64,000 nt of DNA, taken from NCBI GenBank assembly GCA_000818945.1, contig KN805381.1, positions 539,035-603,034 of the forward strand, in the 5' to 3' direction. The translations under genes were made by a program, and so were the position numbers. Below the pieces are notes generated by a model. The model was not told where the DNA came from. It searched no databases and saw nothing but the letters and a program-made list of their open reading frames with translations. Positions 39,279 through 50,315 of this stretch are shown piece by piece. This DNA is from Schizochytrium sp. CCTCC M209059 (taxonomy: Eukaryota > Sar > Bigyra > Thraustochytrida > Thraustochytriidae). Positions within the stretch are counted from its first letter, which is position 1. The number at the start of each line of letters is the position of its first letter.

Positions 39279-40706
39279 CCTGGAGCTGCGAGTCTCGAGC
39301 GCAGCCGCCGCAGCGCGAGCGAGAGGTGGAGGCGGGAGATATGAAGTAAGAGGGGGGGGGGGACAATGATTGCGCAATGTCTGGCCGCCCGGCAAGTCTC
39401 GCCAGCCTGCCAGGCCTGTGGTCGTGACAGCGCCCAGATGTGGCTGGGCAAGCGGTCAGCATGAGGAATAAACACTGACAGAGTCATCAGGATTGATCAT
39501 CAATCATAGATGTCGGATGATGAGACCAGCGGTGGGGTGGGGTGCTGCGCGGGGTTTTGCGGGGAGCATTATAGTCTAGTCAATCGGCAGAAGAGGTTGA
39601 GGTCAAGACGCGCGTTTATGCAATGCAAGGACCGAGACATGTTGTTCGAGTCGAAGTAGCTATGGCGATATGCTGAACGTACTCTTTACAAGGCTGCTGC
39701 GAGGTCCGCCTCATTCGTCGCACACGCTACAAAATGATACGAAAGCGCGCCATTCGGATACTTGGAGATCTCACGGCAAGCTCTATGCAACGTCAAGGTC
39801 GTTCACCTTTTCATGATCAGACATGCAGACGTGCTCAAGTTGTGATCTCGAGTCATGTGTTCGAGTTGTGACGATCTCGAGTCGAGTGCTTGAATTCTGC
39901 TGTCGAGTAGTCTTACGAATTTGAATGCTTGAGTGCTGCGCTCGAGCTAGGAACTTGAGTCGTGAGCTCACAGTCAAGTCGCGTGCTTGCTCTTGATCGT
40001 GTAGTTCGTCATCTTGCTAACTTGTTTGTTTTTACCGTTGCTGCACGTCATGCATGCTTGCCGGATCAAATGCTCTGGCGTCTATCCGGCAAATGACATG
40101 ACATGACATTGCACTCGATCGAACGCGGCACTTAAATGAATAATCCGAGGCCTCATCGACAATAATGACGAAGTCATTTGCATTCTAATACAAACTTCTG
40201 TGTTCACAAATGATATGCTCGGGTCGTGTGCTCGCTCTCGAATGTGAGGTGGGTGGTCTTGCTAGCTTGTTCGTTTTTCGTCATTGCCTGCACTGCATGC
40301 ATGTATGTCTGAAGAAGATCGACTGTTCTGGCACTCCTACACGGCATTGCCTGGATCTACGAACATCTGTCTCTATACCTTACCTTGCAGTTGATTCTGA
40401 TCTGCAAAAGAAAAAAATCCCCCCCCATGAAATAGTGAAGCAGGTCTCCGATTTCTCAAACAATGTGAAACACGGTTCAGCCTGTACGGCACTGTCAAAA
40501 TGCAGATTGGGATCAAAGAGCGCATGGGTCGTTCACGGCCGACGAATCGTTGGCGCTTGCATGTCGAGACGTGCAAGTCCAGAATTAAAATATGGAAAGG
40601 GAACCCCAGTTGTCGCACGTAGCGTACGGCGCTTCTTTTTACGTGATATCGTCCATGAAGCACAAACGGATTCATGATTCTCGACGAAATCCATAGCATT
40701 TGCGCG

Positions 40707-40742
40707 GCAGTTGATTGCGCGGCAGTTGATTGCGCGGCAGAT
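40707..40742. repeat. Triplicated GCGGCAGTTGATT
   Basis: Two perfect copies of a 13-base unit and a third partial copy (GCGGCAGATTG) in tandem, in AT-richer intergenic DNA. Confidence 0.9.
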
Positions 40743-41012
40743 TGTTGGCTTAACAAATTTTCCGTGCCTCTTTCCTTCTTTAACATTGGGTGGCGTTATT
40801 CGCTTGCAATCAAGCGCGACCTGAGAATGTCCGTGTGCATACATACCCGTACCATGCTCGTCCTCCCTCTCACTTTATCTTCTTGAAAGTACGAGTGAAA
40901 CGGGCCGCAAGATCTTGCAGTGACTATCAAAAGAGGCAACAGACAACGAAATCCGACGTCACGCTGACACTACTTTTGTCGCCGACGCCACATTTGACCG
41001 AGGTAGGGAAAG

Positions 41013-41207
41013 TTGATTCATCTCGCAAAGCACGTGCTTGGGTACAATCGGCCAGAGTGGCTTGATCGATTCAAGAGAGCATCGCCGTCTTTTATGGCGC
41101 AAATTCCTGTTCAGGAAGTTAGAATTTTAGAAGATTTTGAAAGTTCTTCCATCAAGGAAAATCTCGCACGCAAGCTCGAAGCGAGGTGTATGTATGCGCA
41201 GCGCTGA
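41013..41207 (+). pseudogene. Protein-like orphan fragment, possible exon or gene relic
   Basis: A 64-codon stretch after an in-frame stop, without an ATG at its start, has composition typical of a folded protein: HVLGYNRPEWLDRFKRASPS, then FMAQIPVQEVRILEDF and SSSIKENLARKLEAR. It ends shortly after at a stop, just before a CTGACTGTGAGTG motif and a TC-rich tract. GTGTATG follows the last convincing residue and CAG precedes CTCGTGCG at about 41272, so an intron is conceivable. No family recognised. Confidence 0.3.
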
Positions 41208-42084
41208 CTGTGAGTGCTCTCTCTCTCTCTGTCTCTCTCTTGGCACCGTCCCATCTCCACTCGCCAGCTCGTGCGTGGATAGCAGAGATCGCAGAGATGG
41301 CAATCCATCGCGCGACAGCGGAAAGCAGAGTTCGGTCAGTAAAAGCGTTCCCCTCAGCTCAGACGCAACACACGGAGATTGCGACGACGACGGCGACGAC
41401 GACGCAGACGCCGACGGCACGCTCGAGGCGGGGCGAGGCGAGGCAAGACGGCGAGATAGAAGGTGCAGAAGGACTAGCGTTCTTGCTGCATTGTACAAGC
41501 GATAAATTGCGCGGCGCGTGCTCTCGTGCCTGAGGTAGGCGAATGTATGTGCTCACGGCCGCGGCGCAGCGCAGCACACCGCGGCGCTACGCAATTTGCA
41601 ACTGCGCTGGTCTGAACCGGAGGAGGGAAACTGAACAAAAGGAAATGGGCCGGACGCCTGTGACTGTGCCACGGCATTTGCTTGCATTATCAACGGACGG
41701 CAAGTTCCGCATTCCACCATACCACGAGCCAGCTTGAACACAGCGTCCGAGACCCGCTCACCACTTTATTTCTTTTTGGCTTAAAGCTGGACATTCGGGA
41801 GGCGAGCCGATTTTCTTGACCAGCAATCTTTTCTCGTAGCAAGGAATGAACTCGCGCACGCGCTAGACCATGTTGCGATGCTCGACGGACCGAGAAGCAG
41901 GACGAAGTCACGTAAATTCTCCGTAGCTCTGCGCAGCTTGTGGTAGACGATGTCCGAAAAGAACATCGCGCATGTACGCTACTACGTGTGCCTTTGCAGC
42001 GCGTCTCTCCTTGCTCTTGAAGAAGGGTGGCAAAGCATTGCCGGCAAAGCAAAGTTGCAATAGAGAAAGAAAAACGACCTGAGC

Positions 42085-42135
42085 GAGACCAAGCAAGCAC
42101 AAGCACAAGCGCAAGCACAAGCACAAGCACAAAAC
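42085..42135. repeat. CAAGCA hexanucleotide array in GH27-like leader
   Basis: About eight units of CAAGCA/CAAGCG immediately before the start codon of the first GH27-like gene, probably 5' UTR. Confidence 0.9.
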
Positions 42136-42139
42136 CACC

Positions 42140-44227
42140 ATGCTTTGCGTATTTCGCTTTGTGGGCGTGCTTGCGAGCATCGCAGCCGCTTCTGCGGCGA
42201 CGGTGGACGAATACAGCAAGCTTACCGCCAAGAAATGCTACAACCCGAACAACAAGTACATCATCGGCACCGCCAAAGAGCAGGCAGTGGAAATCTGCCT
42301 TGAAGAGTGCCACGCTAATGATGACTGCATGGCCGTCGTAGAGAATGACGTAGGCAAGTGCGCCAAGTTCAAATTCTGCGACTTGATTGATGCCAGCGAT
42401 TCCTTTGTGTGGGCCCGGAAGACCTTTGACAGCGGAGACGAGGACCTCATTCCGCACCTTAGCTCCACCTGTCGGGAAAGCCCATATTCAACTTCGGGTC
42501 GAGACAAGACCGTTGCCGAGTGCCTCGAGCTCTGTCGCAAAGACTCCAAGGACTGCAAGTTCATTCGACTGAACAGAGTCCGCAAGTGCTCGCGTTTCAC
42601 CAAGTGCACAATCAAAGATGCCACAGGCAAGCAAAAGACGTCGGTTCTTTATGAAGTGACAGAGGCGTCCGAGCCCATCGACAGCGACCTCCCGAATTTG
42701 CCGGCCACTACCTTCGACTCCGATATCAGCAAGTACATTTTCAAGGACTCTACGTGCCAAGGACAAGAAGTGCTTACCTCGAGTATCGTGGCATCGGAAG
42801 CCGCATGCCACGCTCTGGAGGAAGACACGGCCAAGGCTTGGGCGTGGACGCCATCGACAGGACTATGCGAGACCTTTGCCAAGTGTGACGCCACGACATC
42901 ATCCGACAATTCGTATCTCTTTGTCGATGCTGTGAGCAAGCGCCCTGGGCGCGGGTGGAGTTCCTGGAATGCATTCTTCCGAGAAGCCACAGAAGAGCTC
43001 ATCATGGAGCAGGTCGATCTTGTCGAGGAACATTTTCTGAGCTCCGGGTATGACATCATCCATACCGATGGTCTCTGTACCTTTGCCAACATGGCGAGTG
43101 ACGGCGTGACGGCCTTGCGCACGGAAATGAACGGGCTTGACTACACAGCCGACTCGGAGCTAGTCGAACCGACGGATTGCATCGTATCTGGCATGACAGG
43201 ACCGAATGGCTACGTTGAAAAACTTCACAACAAGGGCTTTCGCGTATCTTGGTACACTCCTGGATCACTCACTTCCTGTGCAAACCACAACTTTCGTAGC
43301 AAGGCCAACTACAAAGCTCTTGTGACAAACGACGTCAAGACGTACAAGTCCTGGGGTATTGACATTCTTAAAATCGATCGTTGCGGACTGCTTCCTCGGA
43401 CCGACAACTTGAATACCGAACTCAAAGTCATCAAGTACTGGGACAAAGTGATTGAAGAGCACTTTCCGGATCTTGAGGTTGAGAACTGCCGCTTTGCCTG
43501 CAACAACATTGACGGTTGGATCAACGAAGCGCATCCTGATGCAGAGGTGAAGGTCTTTGATTACACGGCATTGGACAAGCTGAACTTCCAGGGTGCGTGT
43601 CCTGACGCGGCGCGCTTCCACCGCTCGTACGTCGATGTGCGGCCCTGGGCCTCTCGCATCAAGATGGCCATGAAGGCATTCTCCATGTTTCAAGAGGAGA
43701 CCGGGCCGATGTTTGGCTGGTCATATGGTGACACACTCGAAGTCTGCAACACCGATTACGACAATAACCCGTACCGCATTGCGAGTGGGGTGCAGCCATC
43801 GACAGCGGCGGGCCCTCTGACCCCAAATCTCGAATTTCTGATGATTGGCGCGTGGGCAATCGCTTCGCAGCCGCTCTTTATCTCAACTGACATTAGCAAT
43901 TGCGCCCAAGAGATCATTGATGCCCTCACAGACAGCGCGCTTCTTGCCGTGAATGGCGAGTGGTCCGGAGACTCTGGAAAGGTTGTTGACATTGAAGATG
44001 ACGTCTGGACCTGGAAAAAGGTCGTCGAGACGCGTGACGCGAAGAAGACGCACGTCCTTCTCGCCGACATGAACCTGGAGACGGCCGCCGGTGATGCATG
44101 GGATCAAACTGCTCTTGTCGCTCTTCATTGCGGCGAAGCTGAGGGTCTAAGTGTGCACACGTTTTGGTCCCGACCTGAAAACCTCCAGCGTTCGATCTTC
44201 TTCACCTGCTCAGAGCCGCGCAGCTGA
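42140..44227 (+). CDS. Secreted GH27-like alpha-galactosidase-family enzyme with cysteine-rich repeats (copy 1)
   Basis: Single exon, 695 residues. Signal peptide at residues 1-20 (VGVLASIAAASAA). Three cysteine-rich Apple/PAN-like units lie at about 30-95, 108-175 and 203-265 (CLEECHANDDC, CLELCRKDSKDC patterns). The catalytic barrel starts at GWSSWNAF (272-279), matching GH27 GWNSWN. Nucleophile Asp413 sits in LKIDRCG (KYDNC in GH27); acid/base Asp499 follows Arg495 with the family spacing R-x3-D (HRSYVDVRPW). The usual Asp-Asp that binds the sugar 4- and 6-OH reads Thr-Asp (HTDG, 309-310), so substrate may differ from alpha-galactosides. A related gene follows at 46948. A CAAGCA repeat precedes the start. 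Likely role: hydrolysis of extracellular or lysosomal alpha-linked sugars. Confidence 0.87.
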   Translation: MLCVFRFVGVLASIAAASAATVDEYSKLTAKKCYNPNNKYIIGTAKEQAVEICLEECHANDDCMAVVENDVGKCAKFKFCDLIDASDSFVWARKTFDSGDEDLIPHLSSTCRESPYSTSGRDKTVAECLELCRKDSKDCKFIRLNRVRKCSRFTKCTIKDATGKQKTSVLYEVTEASEPIDSDLPNLPATTFDSDISKYIFKDSTCQGQEVLTSSIVASEAACHALEEDTAKAWAWTPSTGLCETFAKCDATTSSDNSYLFVDAVSKRPGRGWSSWNAFFREATEELIMEQVDLVEEHFLSSGYDIIHTDGLCTFANMASDGVTALRTEMNGLDYTADSELVEPTDCIVSGMTGPNGYVEKLHNKGFRVSWYTPGSLTSCANHNFRSKANYKALVTNDVKTYKSWGIDILKIDRCGLLPRTDNLNTELKVIKYWDKVIEEHFPDLEVENCRFACNNIDGWINEAHPDAEVKVFDYTALDKLNFQGACPDAARFHRSYVDVRPWASRIKMAMKAFSMFQEETGPMFGWSYGDTLEVCNTDYDNNPYRIASGVQPSTAAGPLTPNLEFLMIGAWAIASQPLFISTDISNCAQEIIDALTDSALLAVNGEWSGDSGKVVDIEDDVWTWKKVVETRDAKKTHVLLADMNLETAAGDAWDQTALVALHCGEAEGLSVHTFWSRPENLQRSIFFTCSEPRS

Positions 44228-46947
44228 TCTCATCTTTCGCACGACGTGCGCATTGCCTGCTCAAACTGAATAAGTCATCATTTTCTCTATACATAAAACT
44301 CCCCAAAATGGCCAACCCACTTGATTGCCGCGCGAATCAAGTGGCTTTTTCTGCCGATGCACTTCATTTTTGAGATGAGGCCTTACTGTCAGTGCTAACG
44401 CTTCTTGATCGAACAAGTCATCTCTGCCGAAGGCTTTCTCGGGACTTCTGGAATTAAGACGGAGAGAATTATGAAGGTGGGTGCCGGCGTGGCTGCTGCG
44501 GCTGCAGTTGCAGACAGTACGGCCAAGAAAGAGGAGAAAACGTCACTGCAGAGCACAACTGACTGACTGTGAGTGACGGCCAGTTGGACTTCGTCAACAC
44601 GATGCTGCGTTGTACTCACCGCTCTACGGAATCTTCCATCAAGTTTAGACGAGCTCTATCAAGCAACACCCGGCCAATCTCTATTGAGTATCGTGAAGCT
44701 TCCGAATCCTCTTTGGGATGCCTCGGCACGGGCGATGCGATCTGCCATGAGCTCAGGAAACGTCATTGCTGAGTTTGTTCTCGCCGTGGCGATCTCCACC
44801 AGGCTACGACGCGTTGCAAGGTTGCAGATTCGTGGAGCCGCGGACCACTTATTCTTCGATTGAGTTTGAATTAATACTTTTCAGGAAGAGCGCAGCTTTG
44901 CTCTACTCCGTCAGGCGAGACTGGTCTTCTTCCAACGAGGCGTCCATACTAAATCGAATTGCTTCTCTCGAATAGCGCGGGAGGCTGAAGCGTGCTTACA
45001 GTTAGTGACGTATCGATGAAGTCTCTTTCATTCTCTCATTTTCAACTTGACAGACGGGCCTTTCCGACGATAGTTTGTCTGGCTGGTCCAAGAAGGAATT
45101 GGTTCTTGCCATGGCTGTTGCGTGGCCCAGAGAGACGTGCTCCTGCAGATGCAGCGCTACTCCAGCCCAAGCCAGAACAATCCGCCGTGCCTCCGATCCC
45201 TCCGGACAGACCGGAGTCAATCTCTTCTCGAGTCGAATCGACTTGTTCGGGCACTTTTGTTTGCTGGCTGCCAGCTGCAGGCCGATGTGGAATAAAAATA
45301 GCTGCAGCCGAGCGCAACGCAGCAGACACGGGTGCCGCTGCCGTCGGGCCGGTGCTTGAGGTGGCTGGCTGGCAGGCTGTACTTCGCAGTTTATCAAGGC
45401 GGGCTCTGCCATGCAATAAGAGAGTTTTTGCCTGCCTGCCTGCCTGCCTGCCTGCCTATCTGATGATGCTGCCGTGACCAACATCCATCCATTCGCGCCT
45501 CTCCCTCTCTCTCTCTCCCTCAATGGCGAAGCCGACGTCAAAATTCGCCGCGTGCACTCGCGTGCAGTGTGTGCCAGATCAGTCTGGCTCGATCAACACG
45601 GCCTGTGACCAACTCCAACCTGCAGCTGGCTGATGCCAAGAACAGCCGACCCTACCCGACCCGACCCGACTCCGAGGACGGCTTGGCTGGTCGATCGAGT
45701 CGCGTCGCGTCGCCTCGCCTCGCGTCGCCTTGTGTCGCCTCACACCGTCTCGCAATCGCATCGCCTCGCATCATCTCGCGTTCGCGTCGCATCGCATCCG
45801 CATCGACCTCGCGTCACTTCCCGTGCGCGGCGCGCGTGCTGGCCGCAAGGAGACTCTTCCCGCAAGTCACGGTCGGCACGCCGTGCCGCCGGGCCGATCA
45901 TACTTTCTCCCCGCGACCCGCGTTGCACGAGCCGCCCTTCTCCGCCTACGCTCTGCGGCCATGACGAGACGAAGGCGACCCGGATCCGAGCAGAGCAGAG
46001 CTAAGCAAAGCGATGTGATGGCTCTATCTCGCCCCATCCGTCAGGGGCGCCATCGAGCGAGCGCCACTGCGGCTCGGCTCGGCTCGGCTCGGCTCGGCTC
46101 TGCTCGGCTTTGCTTTTCTCCGTGTCACATCGCACGTGCGCAAGAGCCCGCTGGTGGCAGTAAGTGAGAGCCTGCCGCGGGAGACCAGGGCTTAGCTGGC
46201 TGTGAGGGAGACGAGACCAGTCTCAGCCTGCCGAAGCTGGCAAGCAAAAGTATACGAGAGGGAGGAAGTGATGGTGAGTCACGTGTGATTGAACAACTTG
46301 ATGAGCACCTACTTGTGATGGCATGTGGATCGAATTACCTCCGGCCCGCGCTCGGCCGCTGCAGTTCGAAGCGAGTGCTTTCAAGTTGATTTGCTTTCCA
46401 GGACCGTGGCTACCATCCATCGCGAGCGACTGACGTGAGACCAACGTCGTGGTACGCAAGCAGACGGTCAGAAACTGGCAGGAATAGGCACGGGCGGGCC
46501 TTCGAGTCGAACTAAGAGTGAAGTCTGCACACGACATTCATCAGCAAGCTGCGCTGCGCTGCGCTGCGAGCAGGCCTGCTGCCGCTGCAAGTGCAGGCAA
46601 TCGTGGAGCCAAAGCAATGACAGACAGTGACTAGCCGGATTGAAGCCAGTCAGCCACTATGGTTATCACGTGCGGAGCTGGTGGTGCCTGCACTTCCATC
46701 GACATTCATTCCAGGCTACTTTGTGCTAATTTAATTATCTTGTTGGTCAGAGTCGGTCCAGAGCGAGCACGCGCACATTACGGCGAGGTAAATGAGGTGA
46801 GCGGACGTCGCCCTACCCTCTTTGGCCAGTAGTCGAGGCAAGTGCGGCGCGCGCAAAAACGAGCAGACCCGAGACGATCGCTGGCGAGACACCGCTGCAT
46901 CGCTGCTGCATGAGAACACCGGCGTGGTCTGACGATCGAGGCGTAGA
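44228..46947. other. 2.7-kb region between the two GH27-like genes
   Basis: No secure gene. 44570-44865 contains a protein-like fragment (see findings). Repeats: GCCT at 45427-45460, CGTCGCCTCGC-type at about 45700-45790, GGCTC at 46074-46100, CTGCG at 46550-46570. CTGACTGACTGTGAGTG motif at 44558-44575. Confidence 0.6.
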
Positions 46948-49083
46948 ATGGCTAGAAATGACCGAGGTGCTCTCCGGGCGCTGGGGATCGTATGGTTCTC
47001 CATCTTGGCCAGCCTGATCGGAGCGTCGGCAGCAGCTTCACCCGTCGCGGACTTCTTTACGGAGAGGCCGGGGATGAAGTGCTACAATCCGAACGACAAG
47101 TACATCCTTCGTCCTGCTACGGAGCAGACAGTCGATGAATGCTTGAAAGAGTGCTACAGCGACAGTGAATGCGTGGCTGCTGTTCACAACGAGCTTGGGT
47201 TCTGCGCCTCGTACAAGTACTGCGATCTGCAAGGTGGAGTGCAGGGCGGCTCTGTCTTTGCACGCGAGAGCTTCGACGGTCTGAGTAACCTCACCTCTTA
47301 CTTGAGCTCGACTTGCAGACGAAAGCAGTATGCGAGATCTGGGAAGGGCAAGACTGTCGCCGAGTGTCTCGAGTACTGCTATGAGGACTCGGCAAAGTGC
47401 AAGTATATTCGCCTTGATCAAAAAGGTAGATGCTCGCGGTTTACCGATTGCTCCGTTCGGGATGCGAGGAAAAACCAAAAGACATCTGTGGTGTACAAGG
47501 TCCCCGAGCAAGAAGGCTCTTCAAAATCAGAAACTACAGAAACAGTTCTTGAGTCATTTCCCGATGTGACGTTTGACTCGGAGCGCAATATGTACATTTT
47601 CAAAGAGACCAAGTGCCGTAACAAGGGTGATGCTCTTGGCCATATGCTAACAAGCGACGAGTCCGAGTGTTTCAATCTCGTCAACGCGACTGCGAAAGCA
47701 GCTGTATGGCAGTCAAAGACGGGCTCGTGCACTTTACTGAGTGATTGCAAGACAACAAAGTCGGCGAAAAACACATATCTTTTCGTCAATGCTGAAAAAA
47801 AGCGTCCTCCGCGTGGTTGGAGCTCGTGGAACGCCTTCTATCGCCACGCAAGTGAGAGTCTCATCATGGAGCAAGTCGATCTTCTCAAAGAGTACGGTCT
47901 TCAGGACGCCGGCTTCAATATTGTTCATACAGACGGGCAGTGTACCTTTGCTTCGGTCGACGCGACCAATACATTTGCATTGCGAACCAATTTGAAGAAA
48001 GGATCTTCCTACACTTCAAGGTCGGACATGTTCGAACCGATTGGCTGTATCACTTCAGGAATGACCGGCCCGAACAACTATGTTTCCCAGCTACACAATA
48101 GAGGCTTTCTTGTCTCCTGGTATACTCCGGGGGGGGTTAAAACATGCTCTGATCTTCGTTTCCGGGATGAGAAGAACTTCGAAAAACTCGTAGTACGAGA
48201 TGTGAAAATGTACAAGAAATGGGGCATCGATCTTCTCAAAATTGACGCCTGTGGTAATCTCCCTAATGTAATGAGAAGCGAACAGAAACTCATCGAATTT
48301 TGGCGCGACAAGATCGAAGACCATTTTCCGGAACTCGAAGTTGAGAACTGCCGGTACAAGTGCAACAACATCGACAAACATGATGACGGCGGCGAACTCC
48401 ATTTTTTTGACTACAAGAAGTTGGACGAGGTAGACTTCAAGTCATTCTGTCCGAGTGTCGCCCGGTACCATAGATCCTTTATGGATATTCGGCCTTGGGC
48501 CTCGCGCATCTTGGATGCTATGAAGGCCTTCAGTATGTTCCAAGAAGAGACAGGACCAATTTCTGGATGGTCGTATGGTGATGTGCTCGAGATCTGCAAC
48601 TACGATTACGACACAAACATGTACCGACTGATGAGCGGTATCAAACCTCATCTGGCGCCATCTCCAATGACCGAAAATCTCGAGTACGTTATTCTCGGAA
48701 CTTGGGTCATTGCTTCTCAGCCGCTCTTCATTTCGACGGAGCTTAACAAATGCAATGCCAGTATCATTGGTTTGCTCACGGATCCCGATTTTATAGCGAT
48801 CAATGGCGAGTGGTCCGGCGATTCTGGCAAAATTGATCGTATCAAAAAAGGGGTTTGGTATTGGAAAAAGGTTGTCGAAACACGGACAGCGACCAAAACT
48901 CATATTCTCGTCGCCGACATGAATTTGGACGAGCCTGGCGGAGCAGAATGGGACGAAGAGGATATCAAGTCAAGCTTCTGTCCGGATGTGGACGAGAGTA
49001 ACGTCATAACGTACTGGTCAAGACCTGATGGACTTCACCGCTCCCTCATGTTTTCATGTGTAGCTCCGCGAAGCAGCGAATGA
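46948..49083 (+). CDS. Secreted GH27-like alpha-galactosidase-family enzyme with cysteine-rich repeats (copy 2)
   Basis: Single exon, 711 residues, paralogue of the gene at 42140 over its whole length. Signal peptide about residues 1-30 (GIVWFSILASLIGASAAA). Three Apple/PAN-like cysteine units (about 42-105, 120-188, 218-282) precede GWSSWNAF at 290-297. Nucleophile Asp433 in LKIDACG, acid/base Asp513 with Arg509 in YHRSFMDIRPW; the sugar-binding pair again reads Thr-Asp (VHTDG). Conserved blocks with copy 1 include SGMTGPN, FSMFQEETGP and NGEWSGDSGK. Codon wobble is more AT-rich than in copy 1, suggesting different expression or evolutionary age. Same direction, separated by 2.7 kb, so the pair probably arose by tandem duplication. 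Confidence 0.87.
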   Translation: MARNDRGALRALGIVWFSILASLIGASAAASPVADFFTERPGMKCYNPNDKYILRPATEQTVDECLKECYSDSECVAAVHNELGFCASYKYCDLQGGVQGGSVFARESFDGLSNLTSYLSSTCRRKQYARSGKGKTVAECLEYCYEDSAKCKYIRLDQKGRCSRFTDCSVRDARKNQKTSVVYKVPEQEGSSKSETTETVLESFPDVTFDSERNMYIFKETKCRNKGDALGHMLTSDESECFNLVNATAKAAVWQSKTGSCTLLSDCKTTKSAKNTYLFVNAEKKRPPRGWSSWNAFYRHASESLIMEQVDLLKEYGLQDAGFNIVHTDGQCTFASVDATNTFALRTNLKKGSSYTSRSDMFEPIGCITSGMTGPNNYVSQLHNRGFLVSWYTPGGVKTCSDLRFRDEKNFEKLVVRDVKMYKKWGIDLLKIDACGNLPNVMRSEQKLIEFWRDKIEDHFPELEVENCRYKCNNIDKHDDGGELHFFDYKKLDEVDFKSFCPSVARYHRSFMDIRPWASRILDAMKAFSMFQEETGPISGWSYGDVLEICNYDYDTNMYRLMSGIKPHLAPSPMTENLEYVILGTWVIASQPLFISTELNKCNASIIGLLTDPDFIAINGEWSGDSGKIDRIKKGVWYWKKVVETRTATKTHILVADMNLDEPGGAEWDEEDIKSSFCPDVDESNVITYWSRPDGLHRSLMFSCVAPRSSE

Positions 49084-50315
49084 ATAGTTCACTATGCCCT
49101 TAGGGTAATGTAGAAAGTTCCTGTGCATCGTATTGTCTGCTATGAGAGAAAAGCGAAAGAGTGGAAGAGAAGAAGAATTCGGGAGAGGGAAAGAGTGAAA
49201 AGGAGAAATAGAGCAGTCGAGCGGCTCTAACTGCGCGTACTGGGTCGCGCTTTGGTGCTTCATTGAAGTGTTCGACGCAACGTGCGAGCTCTTGGGCATT
49301 TGCTCTGGTCGAGACTGTGATGTTGATGCGGCGATGCATTGACAATTATTGTTCTTGAATGAACATGGTGGCCCTCGCGAGCGAGCTCAGGTAGCGGGAT
49401 AGGGAAGCAGCCCAGATAGACGCCACTGTTATCAATTTTCATACTTTTTGCTGTCAGTCTGGAAAGAAAAATACCTCGTAGCACTTATTTTTCCTTCCTT
49501 TGACAGCGATATGAATGCTTGCTTGAATACCAGCGTGACAGGGTTTTGAAGAGAAAATGCAATCGCATTCCGAGGGTTGCCAAGAACCGATACGGAAGCA
49601 GCTCCCCTGAGCGAGAATTCTTTTCTGCTGATGGCGAGCAAGAGTGTTTTCTTGGAGATGACGATGCTCTTATCAGATGCGTACTTTCTCTCTCTCTCTC
49701 TCTCTCCTTCTTTCTCTCTCGACGTGCGGGAAATCACCTTTGCGCGCGTCTTCACTCCATCCCCACGTCCTCGTTTTCTCGCGAGCTTTGCAACGCAGTC
49801 GCAGGGATCCTCGACACCGACGGTCCTTCCCTCCTCCTCTTATCCCTCTTTTCTTCCGCACTCCGTGTCGTCGCATCCGCATCGGCATTCCCACGGCATG
49901 CCATCCCGTACGGCATGCCATGGCAATCCCGATGGACGACGTGGGGTGGGTGCCTGTCTTGAGCGCGGTGCGGCTGCGGCCAGGAAGATGGATGGAAGAG
50001 AGGCCCAGAAGCGAATCTTGGCCCCCGCTGCTGGGTGCGGGCCTGCGCCCCCGGGCTCCACCCCGCGGCGAGCGAGGCCGCGTGCGCAAGCAGCCAGACC
50101 CAGATCAGAGCAGCCTGAGAGCAGAGCAGATTGGGGCAGACCAGACGAGATCGCGCCCGCCAGGAGCCCGGCCGCGCCTGCGTCTCCCCGCGCCGCCGCC
50201 CGCACGCCCGCACGCCCGCCCGCCCGCACGCACGCGCGAAGGCAGCGGCTGGTTGGTCGGTCGGATCTGTGGCACATACGTGGAGTGGAGGAAGGCCGAG
50301 CGAAGCGAAGCCAGG
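49084..50315. other. Intergenic, VTC1 promoter side
   Basis: No supported gene. CT-rich run at about 49686-49722. GC content rises sharply after 49900 toward the VTC1 start; the long frames there are low complexity (Arg/Pro/Ala). Confidence 0.6.

Larger units (their letters stand above)
37050..42139. other. 5-kb intergenic region between the megaenzyme and the first GH27-like gene
   Basis: No secure gene in 5.1 kb. 37050-38750 is GC-rich with many tandem repeats (CAATCT, GCGAGG, TTCCA, GACGC units). A weak candidate frame lies at 38769-39278. From about 39500 to 41100 base composition turns AT-richer, with a diverged 80-bp duplication (39981 and 40226) and a triplicated 13-mer (40707). A protein-like fragment sits at 41013-41207. 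The CTGACTGTGAGT motif occurs at 37319 and 41203. Confidence 0.6.

Noticed and set aside
40680..40750. CRISPR-like short repeats
   Set aside because: Only a triplicated 13-mer without spacers, in a eukaryotic genome.
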